Shown one piece after another: positions 27,901 to 36,914 of a stretch of DNA of 64,000 nucleotides. Each line of letters opens with the position of its first letter. Within the stretch, counting starts at the first letter, position 1. The notes below the pieces were generated by a model, which searched no databases, had not been told where the DNA came from, and was given only the letters and a program-made list of their open reading frames with translations. The translations under genes and the position numbers were made by a program. Origin of the DNA: Liolophura sinensis (taxonomy: Eukaryota > Mollusca > Polyplacophora > Chitonida > Chitonidae); assembly GCF_032854445.1 (NCBI RefSeq), contig NC_088300.1:40702458-40766457 (forward strand), read 5' to 3'.

Positions 27901-28084
27901 ATCTGGTGCTGCGGAAAACGAGCCTTGTGAATCTCAAAACAACGTAGCCGGAACAGAAGGCGAAGCTAATGGCGGGAGATCGGAAGGAGACCTTGATAAG
28001 AGTGACGAATCCGAGGAGGAAGAGATTGATGTGGTGCGGGAAGAAGCTCATAGAAATTGGTTGAATATTTCAAATCACACATGA
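12555..28084 (+). CDS. hhex: HHEX homeobox transcription factor (4 exons, complete)
   Basis: Join of 12555-12951, 24094-24278, 24792-24842 and 27854-28084: 864 nt, 287 residues (human HHEX is about 270). HHEX is a nuclear homeodomain repressor used in endoderm, blood and gut patterning of animals. Residues 45-52 (SFLIDDIL) match the Eh1-like Groucho/TLE-binding motif near the N-terminus of HHEX. A Pro/Ser/Tyr-rich stretch follows and ends in NPLGK, then PLLWSPFMQRPMHKRKGG leads into the homeodomain at 151-210, with W198, F199, Q200 and N201 of the recognition helix (homeodomain positions 48-51). The block FETQKYLSPPERKRLAK is diagnostic of HHEX. The C-terminus is acidic (DESEEEEIDV) as in vertebrate HHEX. 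The intron between homeodomain positions 44 and 45 and the 51-nt third exon agree with the vertebrate gene structure as I recall it. All introns are GT-AG and phases agree (1, 0, 0). No breaks are seen. Confidence 0.95.
13036..13106 (+). mobile_element. SINE 3'-end relic (second family)
   Basis: CTCGCCACAACATTGCTGAA and ATACTGCCAAGATGGGTTTA followed by AATCAATCAT resemble the tail of another molluscan SINE type (AATATTGCCGATG..GTTAAACC with a short ATCA-rich repeat tail) that I know from memory. Only the 3' end is visible and no target duplication is seen. Confidence 0.45.
16818..16862 (-). mobile_element. SINE 3'-end stub (common family)
   Basis: GATTTGTGTTTTACGTCGTA then CTCAAGAATG is the reverse complement of the common SINE tail. 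Only about 45 bp remain. Confidence 0.6.
16908..17085 (+). repeat. Dispersed repeat family, copy B
   Basis: Starts ACATCACCGCATTTTTTTCA and ATTCTGCTTAAACC, then AGGGGGCGTATAACTTGCTA, ATTTACATGAACA, and CCGGCTACGTGTGGCCATTT GACAGC in the same order as copies A and C. Lies in hhex intron 1. Confidence 0.75.
17957..18105 (-). mobile_element. 5'-truncated SINE (common family)
   Basis: Reverse-oriented copy: TTTGAGTTTTATGCCGTACT then CAAGAATGTTTCAC, AGCATTATGGTGGGAGGAAA and CTTGCTGGTAGACCTTCCCA. Ends inside the body before the tRNA head. Moderately diverged. Confidence 0.85.
20364..20496 (-). mobile_element. SINE fragment with 11-bp target duplication
   Basis: Reverse-oriented SINE tail and part of the body (GGTGTTTTACGCCGTGCTCA ... 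GCTGGTAAACCTTCCCACGC). GAGGTGTGTGA occurs immediately on both sides (20353-20363 and 20497-20507), so this is an independent 5'-truncated retroposition event, not a later breakage. Confidence 0.9.
20661..21170 (+). repeat. 88-bp minisatellite, about 6 copies
   Basis: Unit of 84-90 bp containing ATATGTGACTCA, TTCTTCCATTGTCCAAAGCT and CACTCCTCAACACCATCC. GTCCAAAGCT recurs at 20864, 20952 and 21042. Central copies are nearly identical, outer copies are diverged. The open frames across it are repeat artefacts. Confidence 0.9.
22847..23345. promoter_or_regulatory. GC-richer block in hhex intron 1, possible enhancer
   Basis: This half-kilobase stands out from AT-rich neighbours, is free of recognised repeats and is open in two overlapping frames. 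It contains a CCAAT-type box (CATTGGCTG, about 23053) followed by GCATAAATTA about 30 bases on. No protein domain is recognisable in either frame and I see no consistent splice sites. A conserved intronic enhancer is a reasonable guess; an internal promoter is an alternative. Confidence 0.3.
24094..24278 (+). CDS. hhex: hhex exon 2 (homeodomain first part)
   Basis: 185 nt encoding the end of codon 133 to Q194. The acceptor TTGTTTTTCAG precedes it and the donor is CAA|GTAAGA. It carries the PLLWSPF linker and homeodomain helices 1 and 2 up to ERQ (homeodomain position 44). Confidence 0.95.
24463..24712 (+). mobile_element. tRNA-derived SINE, third family, in hhex intron 2
   Basis: Begins with a tRNA-like head with an A-box-like segment (GGTGTAGCTCTATGGTAGGG). 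It ends with CTTGAATATGGCGTCATTGA, ACATTCAAATAC and an (AAAT)n tail. The tail is built like that of the common SINE but the body differs. No target duplication was found. Confidence 0.5.
24792..24842 (+). CDS. hhex: hhex exon 3 (homeodomain recognition helix)
   Basis: A 51-nt exon, exactly 17 codons, VKTWFQNRRAKWRRLKQ. It lies between the acceptor TTATTTTCAG and the donor CAG|GTAATG. Gln at homeodomain position 50 and Asn at 51 are present, as needed for TAAT-type site recognition. It was found by its sequence because it is too short to stand out as an open frame. Confidence 0.95.
25597..25861. promoter_or_regulatory. Intron 3 block with paired GATA sites
   Basis: Repeat-free, GC-richer block in hhex intron 3, open for 87 codons without a recognisable domain. 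Two GATA-factor sites (TTATCT) sit at 25685-25690 and 25697-25702, twelve bases apart in the same orientation, on the same face of the helix within about one turn. GATA factors regulate HHEX in vertebrates (known from the literature). A regulatory role here is inference. Confidence 0.3.
25862..27302. other. Remainder of hhex intron 3 before the SINE
   Basis: Repeat-free. Blocks 26014-26301 and 26670-27041 are open on one or both strands and GC-richer than average, which could mark conserved non-coding sequence. No exon is supported. Confidence 0.35.
27303..27579 (+). mobile_element. Full-length SINE (common family)
   Basis: Full tRNA head (GGGCCTCCGTGGCCGAGGTG) and B box (GTGAGTTCAAGTCC) are followed by the conserved body, tail and (AAAT)n. 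TAGTTATTA flanks it on both sides (27294-27302 and 27580-27588). Lies 275 bp upstream of hhex exon 4. Confidence 0.92.
27854..28084 (+). CDS. hhex: hhex exon 4 (acidic C-terminus)
   Basis: 231 nt, residues 212-287 plus TGA. The acceptor is TTTTTCAACTCAG. The encoded tail is rich in Ser, Glu and Asp, with DKSDESEEEEIDV corresponding to the acidic end of vertebrate HHEX. The last 15 or so residues are not conserved with anything I recognise. Open sequence upstream of 27854 in the same frame is intron. Confidence 0.88.
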   Translation, partial: ETPTSDKDESIKSKDTSGAAENEPCESQNNVAGTEGEANGGRSEGDLDKSDESEEEEIDVVREEAHRNWLNISNHT

Positions 28085-28517
28085 ATGGTCTGAGCTAAAA
28101 TTCTGAAGATTTTCAGCAATCAGTGTATATGTGCTCAAAAGTGCGGAACTGGAGGGCCAGCGGCACACATCCGCCCTCACCCAGCGCTTCCAGTAATTAC
28201 AAATTTGGGGGCTCTGGAAACCAGACGAAACACGTGTAACAGGCACAGATAAAACAGAGGTGATATCTGAACATGGTTCGGAAATGTCGACTGTTCGTTT
28301 GAAGGCTGTAGCTGAAGTTTTGCCGCTTTGAGACTAAGACACTCTACATTGTCGAAGCTGACGAAAGCTGATTCCGATCTGCAACCCAAAACAGACTCAA
28401 TACATGCGTGTGGTACGCTTTAGTGTAACTATTATTTATTTTATTGCACACAATTTGTCTACTTATTGTTCATCAGAATTTACGTTCCAGCTTGCTCAGA
28501 ATATAATCGGTTTTGAT

Positions 28518-28523
28518 ATTAAA
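28518..28523 (+). terminator. Candidate hhex poly(A) signal
   Basis: ATTAAA about 430 bp after the stop codon, with a GT-rich stretch (GTGTAGTTGGGTTGTTTTTT) starting about 85 bp further on. No AATAAA was found nearby. Another ATTAAA lies at 29654-29659, so the 3' end is uncertain. Confidence 0.25.
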
Positions 28524-28899
28524 AGAATTACATATAGCGCGACAAATGGCACAATGATGAAAACTAAGGTCACAGCGTAGTCCATTCAACAATGGATGGG
28601 AATGTGTAGTTGGGTTGTTTTTTTATACATTGATATCAATTACTGTTCATCAAACAAGTATGGCAATATCCTGCTATTCGTGTAGGGTGTCCAAATATGA
28701 ACAAAGATTGTTGGCATTGTCATACTTTACAACGTAGCAATGCTGTTCTGTCGTGTAACGTTGTTTCATGTGTACTGCATTTCGACCTTGCACTATCGAT
28801 TTTAAGGTGTTCATTTCAATGCCGGTATTTAGTTTTAAAATTGTGCATCAAAGACACTGTAATGTTTGGCTGTGCTTTGGCCTTCTGATGATGATGTGT

Positions 28900-29190
28900 T
28901 CTGTGGAAACGACGAAGCCCGTTGTAATGTCGAAGACACTTGTGATGACGAAACCCGTTGCAATGTTGAAGCTGGTTGTATGCTTAAAAGAGTTGCAATG
29001 TTGAATCTCGTCGCTTTGCTGAAGTAGGTTGCATTGCCGAAGCAGGTGGCACTGTTGAAACCTATAGTATGCTAAAGGTTACAGTGTTGAAGCCTGTTGT
29101 GATGCTGAAGTAGGTTCGTCAAATGTGGAAGCCCGTCGTAACGGTCAACAGTAGTAATAATGACGAATCCCGTCGCACAGGTGAATACCT
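28900..29190 (+). repeat. Degenerate 18-bp minisatellite
   Basis: Loose repetition of GTTGYAATGYTGAAGCC-like units about 18 bp long, for example GTTGCAATGTTGAAG, GTTGCATTGCCGAAG and GTTGTGATGCTGAAG. Heavily diverged, so it is an old array. Confidence 0.65.
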
Positions 29191-29808
29191 TTGTTAAACA
29201 GAAGCAGATTGTCATTGTGTACCACGCTGTTATTCTATATCGCATAATACTAACGACATATGTAACCCATGCTGGACACTAATGGGAGAAATATTTTGTC
29301 AATTTGTGCTGGTCACAAGTTTTCTCAATCAGTGGGCTCTCTGACCGTATACATTTGTCTATTTTGAAATCAAATGCGGTGTTATTGTGTATAAATATCT
29401 ATGCAAAATACAGACTGTCTTGTTAACAAACCCAAAAACGACTTTTATTTGTTGAAAATATGGACTGAAAAAGCGCTAGTAGAAAGTTGAATTACATTGT
29501 CAACATTTCCTACAGAGAGTTGGTCGAAAGTTACAGTTCTCAGCACAGTATTCAGAACTTCAGCTTACGCAAAATGACTGAGTGATGGACTGAATGAATC
29601 TCAATACCTTTTACATTTTTGGCTCTTTGACAAAATGTCTAAACAGAATGTGCATTAAAAATAAGCAAGCAAATAGCTCTCGTGAAACTAAACCCATATT
29701 AGGGTTGTCTACATTTTTACATGTTTCGGTTTTTTTTCATGCTGTTTTTCGTTGCTCACTTCATTACAAGGTCTACAAAGGATACTCAGTCACTTTTACA
29801 ATATGTTT

Positions 29809-29921
29809 ATTTATTTATATATTTATTTGATTGGTGTTTTACGCCGTACTCAAGAACATTTCACTGATAGCATGATGGTTGGAGGAAACCGATGAGAGAT
29901 CGGGGGAAAGCCACGACCCAT
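29809..29921 (-). mobile_element. SINE fragment with 9-bp target duplication
   Basis: Reverse-oriented tail and part body (TTGGTGTTTTACGCCGTACT ... GGAGGAAACCGATGAG). AATATGTTT lies on both sides (29800-29808 and 29922-29930), marking a 5'-truncated insertion. Confidence 0.88.
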
Positions 29922-30264
29922 AATATGTTTTCACCGCGCGTGAATTGGTAACTGAAATACAAGTGAATGATCAAGTGAATGGTACAAGGTGTAAATTGAC
30001 GAACTGACTTGCTTGTCTTCATCTCTTCTGTGTACCAGCACGAAATCCCCAGGGGTGTCTAGTTTCATGTGGTGTTTTACTGAGAATCCATTACGAAGAC
30101 ACCAGACACAACGCCTTACTGGGTCACACATTACACTGATACCGGATCAGCCAGTACTGGGAATATTCCTACTAAAATCAATACCATGATTTCCGATATT
30201 GTTCGGATAAATGTTTAGGTTAAACCCCGGATGTGCCGCCTATGAACCGAAGCTCCATTTAGCA

Positions 30265-30588
30265 GGACACCGCAGCCTATTCTATTCGACAGGACACCGT
30301 AACCTGCTCTATTCAACAGGACACCGCAACTTATTCTATTCAGCAGAACATCGCAGCTTGTTCTATTCAGCAGGACACCGCAGCCTGTTCTATTCGACAG
30401 GACACCGTAACCTGTTCTATTCAACAGGGTACCGCAACTTATTCTATTCAACAAGACATCGCAGCTTGTTCTATTCAGCAGGACACCGCAGCCCGTTCTA
30501 TTCAACAGGACACCGTAACCTGTTCTATTCAACAGGACACCGCAACTTGTTCTATTCAGCAGCACACCGCAGCTTGTATATACACGTG
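30265..30588 (+). repeat. 27-bp minisatellite, 12 copies in a 4-unit higher order
   Basis: Twelve contiguous 27-bp units starting GGACACCG. The unit types follow a fixed order (A: CGCAGCCT, B: CGTAACCT, C: CGCAACTT, D: CGCAGCTT) repeated three times, giving a 108-bp higher-order unit. As 27 is divisible by 3 and the unit has no stop, both strands are open (135 and 155 codons; nonapeptide GHRNLFYST on +). No start context or signal supports a protein. Confidence 0.92.
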
Positions 30589-31943
30589 CAGTTTCTATAC
30601 ACCCCACACAACCACTGACACATATTGTACGAGGAGGTCCTGTAGATATACGCAAGGAGCAGGGGTGTGTATATGGGAGCATCAGACTGAAATACAGGAA
30701 CTTTGCTTATCTAATCCCCATATTAAAATGAGATTAATTTATTATGAGATCTCTTTCACAACCGCCAGCTTGTCTGTGCCAGCATAACGACTTTCTATCT
30801 AGTGTTTACTGACTTTAACAGCTTAATCTGAGGTCTTTGTGAATAGCCTAGCAGCTATAGTGCTTTCGCTGTATATCTAACAATCTTTGAACTGCGGTCT
30901 GTCGTCAGAACTTACCATGTTAAGTAGAGGGATTAAATTCAAAGCAAGTCTTTACTTCACTGACCAAAAAGGGGTCGAGGATAACTTTATAATAAATGGT
31001 ATTGTAGTGATGAAGGGGCTGTTCTCTGAGCGTCTGATGATCCTACGCCCAAGATAGCAGTCAAAGGGCTCGGCGGGCCGATGATTTATCCGCACGGTCA
31101 GCCCAGCTACCAGCCATCTCGTTCTCAATAAGCGGCAATATCAGCCGTACTTTCTGACAGAATTCAGTGCAAATTGACTTTAATGTGTTGACATTAGGTT
31201 GATGTATACCTGCCATGGTTAAATCGCTAGAGAGCTTAGGGCCCTCCAGACCCCGGCTTTGACAACCCAGTTTACAAATTGTCGGAAGAAACACAGGTAT
31301 TTTCCGGCAAGTCGACAATCTAGGAGAGTAAGAAGACGCTGAACAACTAACTTCACACTACAGGCCGTCTCCTGTTAATCACTGTTTCAAGTGGAAAGTC
31401 TACTAATTCGCTGATAGCCTCATAACCACATTTTATATTGTTAAAATTAAGCTACAGTCGTTGACAGCTTCATACTGATATCTTGTATGAGGCATTGATT
31501 TATGCGAATTTGTATCCTGGTTGGCCGAAGGGTCGGAGATTATATACTTGAGTTCCAGGAGTTCAAACCCCGTTCTCTCTGACTGCATTTTGGTTTTACA
31601 CGATGACTGTTCTCAGATAAAATGCTAAAAAAGCGGCTAATTTCCCGACCCCTCCGTTTTTATTTAGTCACAAAATTATAAGTCATCCGCAATTCCTTTC
31701 TGTTTATGTTATTGATATTTAAAGCCATACTCAAAACTATTTTCAAGTCCAGTGATTCAAATGCATTTTACTAAATTTAAAAAAATTCGGAAAAATAAAT
31801 CAAACTTTTTTTGAGGACAGTGTTTATCGATCTGTCATCTGACACATATATATGTCACCTTAGTGTTTTCTTTGCCTTTATCTTTGTCGTTGATGACTTG
31901 TTCATGGAACCTGGCGGAAATTGGAGTGTCACGAATAACTCAT
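30589..31943. other. No gene recognised
   Basis: Intergenic. Around 31513-31590 there is a weak tRNA-like segment (B-box-like GGAGTTCAAACCCCG), and at about 31710-31750 a decayed SINE tail in reverse orientation. Nothing else was recognised. Confidence 0.35.
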
Positions 31944-33219
31944 GACGTTCACAGAACAGTGTGGCCACCTCATCGTGTAATGTTCACGAAAACCTTCATA
32001 TAACCGTGTGTTCACCTCGTCATGCAGTGGCCACAAAGACTTTCATAAAACAGTGAGGCCACGTCATCGTGTAGTGGACACAAAGTCGTTCATAGAACAG
32101 TGTAGCCACATAATCGTGTAGAAGCCACATCATAGCGGTCACCAAGACGTCCATAGAACAGTCTGGCCCCTCCATTGTGAAGTGATCACAAAGACGTTCA
32201 TAGAACGGTGTATCCACCTCATCGTGGAGCTGACACAAAGGCGTTCACAGAACAGTGTAGCTACCTCATTGTGGAGTTGATACAAAGACGTTCACAGAAC
32301 AGTGTGGCCACCTCATCGTGTAGTGGACACAAAGTCGTTCATAGAACAGTGTGGCCACCTCATTGTGAAGCGATCACAAAGACGTTCATAGAACAGTGTA
32401 TCCACCTCATCGTAAAGTGGACACAAAGACGTTCACAGAACAGTGCATCCACCTCATCGTGAAGTGGACACAAAGATGTTCACAGAACAGTGTAGTCACC
32501 TCATCGTGTAGTGGACACAAAGACGTTCATAGAACAGTGTAGTCACCTCATCGTGAAGTGGGCACAAAGTCGTTCATAGAACAGTGTATCCACATCATCG
32601 TGGAGTGAACACAAAGACGTTCATAGAACAGTGTATCCACCTCATTATAAAGTGGACACAAAGACGTTCACAGAACAGTGTATCCACCTCATCGTGAAGT
32701 GGACACAAAGATGTTCACAGAACAGTGTAGTGACCTCATCGTGTAGTGGACACAAAGACGTTCATAGAACAGTGTAGTCACCTCATCGTGAAGTGGGCAC
32801 AAAGTCGTTCATAGAACAGTGTATCCACATCATCGTGGAGTGAACACAAAGACGTTCATAGAACAGTGTATCCACCTCATCGTAAAGTGGACACAAAGAC
32901 GTTCACAGAACAGTGTATCCACCTCATCGTGAAGTGGACACAAAGATGTTCACAGAACAGTGTAGTTACCTCATCGTGTAGTGGACACAAAGACGTTCAT
33001 AGAACAGTGTAGTCACCTCATCGTGAAGTGGGCACAAAGTCGTTCATAGAACAGTGTATCCACATCATCGTGGAGTGAACACAAAGACGTTCAGAGAACA
33101 GTGTAACCACCTCATTGTGGAGTGAACATAAAGACGTTCATAGAACAGTGTAGTTACCTCATCGTGTAGTGGACACAAAGTCGTTCACAGAACAGTGTAA
33201 GCATCTCATCATGGGGTGT
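31944..33219 (+). repeat. 47-bp minisatellite, about 27 copies with 235-bp higher order
   Basis: Unit GACGTTCAYAGAACAGTGTA, then CCACCTCATCGTGAAGTGGA and CACAAA. The variant CAAAGATGTTCACAG recurs with starts 235 bp apart (near 32473, 32708 and 32943), which is five units of 47 bp, so the right half is organised as a five-unit higher-order repeat. Left units are more diverged. Open frames here are repeat artefacts. Confidence 0.92.
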
Positions 33220-34236
33220 GATATCACAGATATTATGAAGTGTAGGCCTATTACTGATTTTGAACGGTGACATGGATGAGGCTTATAGTTTGTGAATTTT
33301 AATTATTTGACTATTTGAAAACAATAGTAAAAATTCGGTCGTATTAGCGGTGGTCGGTTTTTCCTCAAAATGCCAGAAAATGCAATTAAGAAACCACATG
33401 ACCTACATGTAGTAGAACTATCGCAGATTCACGCCTTCACTATTAAACATATATATGTGTAAGGCTTACTGTGTATAAAGGATGGAGAAAATGCCATGTA
33501 AAACATTTACGTTTTATTTTACATTCCTCAGTTTGAGGCATATCTATTATATTATAGTTTGAGGCATATATGTTAGATTACAGTTTGAAGCATATGTGTT
33601 CTTAAAATTTTCTTCTATTTTACAAAGTCACCATTACCCTGATTTTGCCCAGAACATCACCTGCTTTTATGTATAGTGTATATTTTATTTCCATGCTTGA
33701 GTCTATTGTATTGTTAAGCCTGTTTTAAACATCCATTTTCATACACTAAGGCTGTTTGTCCGTGGTCACAGAAGTGATACACACGCATTTAGTTCAGTTT
33801 TCTGTAATTACCACTTGTGGGCCTTCAACATAAACTGTACAACATCCGTAGAGGCCATGCATAGCTTCCGGTGACCAAGAGGTCTGTGGTTTACCCAGCG
33901 ACTCTGTCCCCAGGGATTGTACCCGGGTATGTATTTCCCGTTTCTCGGGAAGGAAGTATGGAATTCTGGGAAGTCTTTGATCAGGAACATTTTTTTGAAG
34001 CACTGCAATGTGTTTATCTGCATTACAAACCGTTTTCACGAAACCTTAGTTGACTCAATCCATGGCTTGTGAATCATTTCCGTTATTTAGATTCTTCGTT
34101 TGGCATGTACATTAAACATCGTTCAGGGCATACAAATGTTCTGCGTTACAATGTGCTTCAATATAGACACGTACTATACTCTCAACACTGCTGGCGGCTG
34201 TAGGAGACAAGCTACATGCCTTATAAAGTTCAATTA
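33220..34236. other. No recognised feature
   Basis: Intergenic. A short region at 33535-33600 repeats GTTTGAGGCATATNTGTTA about three times. Open frames at 33794-34053 on both strands show no domain. Confidence 0.4.
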
Positions 34237-34425
34237 ACATCTCTGCATTTTTTTTACCTCATTCTGCTTAAACCTTGGTGCAAGGGGGCGTGTAATTTGC
34301 TACTGTGTATTTATGCATTTACATGAACAAAAACCCTAACTGAGGTAAATTGACAAGAGTCCGTATTTCACCGGTTACGTGTGACCATTGGCCAGCTTTT
34401 ACATTGCCTTTGCTGCTCTGGTGTT
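34237..34425 (+). repeat. Dispersed repeat family, copy C
   Basis: Longest copy of the family. ACATCTCTGCATTTTTTTTA and ATTCTGCTTAAACC open it, then AAGGGGGCGTGTAATTTGCT, ATTTACATGAACA, GTCCGTATTTCACCGGTTAC and GTGTGACCATTGGCCAGC. Its right end runs into the 32-bp tandem repeat, whose unit includes the family's GCTGCTCTGG end. Confidence 0.75.
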
Positions 34426-34560
34426 TCACTCTATGCTGTACGTCTATCTCACTGTCGTTACTGTTCTGGTTTTTCTCTCTATGCTGTCGTTGCTGCTCTG
34501 GTTTTTCTCTCTATGCTGTCGTCGCTGCTCTGGTTTTTCTCTCTATGCTGTACGTCTTAA
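34409..34560 (+). repeat. 32-bp tandem repeat, about 4 copies
   Basis: GCTGCTCTGGTTTTTCTCTC then TATGCTGTCGT repeats. TATGCTGT starts at 34432, 34480, 34512 and 34544, so the last three units are exactly 32 bp. It appears to be an amplification of the right end of the neighbouring dispersed repeat copy. Confidence 0.8.
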
Positions 34561-34939
34561 TTATATTGTTGCAGCCTATCCATTGGAATGTTCCTTGACG
34601 ATAACCACTTGTAGACGTGTATTCAACATGGATAAAGACATGAAAAATAATGGCCCGTAACTAAAGGAAACAACAAACATTAACTGTAATTATTTGCTGA
34701 ACAGAAATAAATAACTTTAATAAAAACAAACAACGTAAACCAGTTTTAAACTGGTGATATTTATCCCGTGAGTTTCCCCCAATTTATTTAAAAAAGCAAA
34801 ATAGAACAAAACGAATGGAATCAAATCTGTGTGAAACATCTGTAAACAAAAATATGGTTAAAGTGTGGATAAAGTATATCAAGAGTCTCATTTCATTTAA
34901 ATTGGTAATAAATACTATAAATGTCTTTTGCTGACATAT

Positions 34940-35215
34940 TTTGAGGTTTTGCGAGTTTGTAGTATTCCAGCTGCAATTCACCGGTATTTTAATGAAATAC
35001 GTGTTTTGTGTTGTATTTCTCAGTTATTTCATCAGCAGATCTATTCTCATGAAACACGTATTCTGTGATGTTTATGTCAATTACCTCATAAGTATTACAT
35101 CTATAATGAAACATGAGTTCTTGCTAGTTACATCGCCGGTACTCTAAGGAAACACGTGGTTTGTGTTGTTTTTGTCAGTTACGTCACCAGTATTCTAATG
35201 AAATACGTACATGCT
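34940..35215 (+). repeat. Degenerate tandem repeat, about 60-65 bp unit
   Basis: Four loosely similar segments, each with TATTNTAATGAAAYACGTR-like and TTGTNAGTTACNTCA-like blocks. Too diverged to fix the unit length by eye. Confidence 0.45.
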
Positions 35216-35249
35216 TATAAATTGGAGATGTACAAGCCCCAGAGCTATA

Positions 35250-35625
35250 GCACTCAGCTATAGCACTTAGAGATTTAAAAAATCATGTCATTTTTGGACA
35301 TGACGGATACTGGATCGTCAAAGATCCAAGGGAAATAACTCTCAGGCACGTTCAACTACTTACGTTTACATCCCTTTATACTGTTTTCGTCAGTTTGAGT
35401 CCGTGTTTTTTCTCTATCACAAATGGATTAGCGAACTTGGTCAAGGTGATCTTTTCAATTACATACTTCACACTGGAAAGACTTCTTCAAGCTATCTTTA
35501 TAATATTCCCAGTCACACTAATTTCAGTTCTTGGCAATACTTGTGTGGTTATAGGTCTGTCGCTTTGTTATGATCACAGAAGCGATATGGATGAGCTGGA
35601 TAGGCAGTTTCATGACAGAAATTAG
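35250..35625 (+). other. Possible orphan 3'-terminal exon, unrecognised
   Basis: A frame without stops runs from about 35250 to the TGA-free end at 35625 (about 125 codons) and is hydrophobic in its middle (ERLLQAIFIIFPVTLISVLG), followed by a polar end (SDMDELDRQFHDRN). A pyrimidine-rich acceptor-like site (TTATACTGTTTTCGTCAG) ends at 35393; a second frame is open for about 59 codons after that site. Neither translation is familiar. There is no upstream exon to join it to. It could be a terminal exon of a membrane protein or chance. Confidence 0.2.
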
Positions 35626-35642
35626 TTGCTCACTACAAGAGA

Positions 35643-35788
35643 GATCTCCTTGACCTAGTGGTTAGCGTGCTATCGCAGCACAATGACCCAGGAACCGCTC
35701 ACCAATGCGATACTTCCCATGTGGAAATGTTCGCCCCAGTAGTATGACTGTGACGTAAAACACCAATCAAAAAAATAAGTAAATAAAC
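35643..35788 (+). mobile_element. SINE with internal deletion (common family)
   Basis: The tRNA head (CCTTGACCTAGTGGTTAGCG ... ACCCAGGAACCGCTCACCAA) joins directly to a decayed tail ending GACGTAAAACACCAATCAAA and an A-rich repeat. The central body is missing. Confidence 0.75.
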
Positions 35789-36023
35789 CATGCACACCAC
35801 TACGCCAAGGTTTACGTCGTGATTTTAACGTCTGCACTTTCAAGTAATAATACCTTACGGGCAAACGTATCAAATTTTAAGTCGGAGAGAAGCACAGTTT
35901 CTATTACCCTGCCCGAAAGCATTTAACGTCCTCGCTTGACGTTCACTATTAAGCGAATAGTGCAACGACTGGTTGACCCGTATCAGTATAATGGCTCCGG
36001 CGGGGCAGCTTAATTGCCTTCGG

Positions 36024-36278
36024 GGGGCCTCCGTGGCTCAGTCGGTTAGCGTGCTAGCGCAAGCGTAGTGACCCAGAAGCCTCTCACCAATGCGGTTGCT
36101 GTGAGTTCAAGACCAGCTTATGCTGGCTTCCTCTCCGGTCGTACGTGGGAAGGTCTGCCAGCTGTTGTGGGTTTCCCCCGGGCTCTGCCCGGTTTCCACC
36201 CGCCATAATGCTGGCCGCCGTCGTATAAGTGAAATATTCTTCAGTACGGCGTAAAACAACAATCAAAAAAACAAAACA
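36024..36278 (+). mobile_element. Full-length SINE (common family)
   Basis: Complete head, body and tail. AATTGCCTTCGG flanks the element on both sides (36012-36023 and 36279-36290), a 12-bp target duplication. The tail is A-rich (CAATCAAAAAAACAAAACAA) instead of (AAAT)n. Relatively intact, hence recent. Confidence 0.93.
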
Positions 36279-36914
36279 AATTGCCTTCGGTAAGGCGTTT
36301 CGGTGAAGCAGCACTAGATAATAGAGAGGTGGAAATCTGTCTTGAGGCACATTACACGTACATGCACTCTAAGGACTCCTTCGTCGTCATATGACTGAAA
36401 AGTACGACGTTAAGACAACATTCCAGTCACAGTTAAACTGAAAATGTGTTAATTTATTTGAGTGGTGATTTAACCCAGTGACCTACAATGAACTTCATGT
36501 AATTTACCCTTTGAGAGCTATTGACTGGTTATGGATGGCTTCTTTGTCACCAAGGACCCGGGAACAGTCGGCTGAATCTTTTGAAATTCACTGCCCAATG
36601 CTAGGATAGAGCCATGACGTGAGCGAGTGGAACATATCTGAAAAACTCGGTCAAAACTTGCCACCTCTGAAAAGTTGTATTTTCGTATGTGTTTCTTGAT
36701 CACTAATGATATTATGAATTGATCCATATATTACCCTTCTCCTAGCCGATCCAGTCATGCAAGGCGCGAATAACTAAGTGTTATATTTTCGCCTCAGGCG
36801 TTTAATTTTCGAGTGGGACATAACATGAATATTTATGTATGTATGATTGGGGCTTAATATTGTACTTAATTTTTTAATCATAATTATGATGAAAAGGAGT
36901 CATTAGGTGTGTGT

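Noticed and set aside
30211-30682. Open frames of 135 (+) and 155 (-) codons with a nine-residue repeat
   Set aside because: They follow from a 27-bp array with no stop codons on either strand.
30265-33219. CRISPR-like arrays of repeated units
   Set aside because: Units are head-to-tail without unique spacers and the window is eukaryotic; they are minisatellites.
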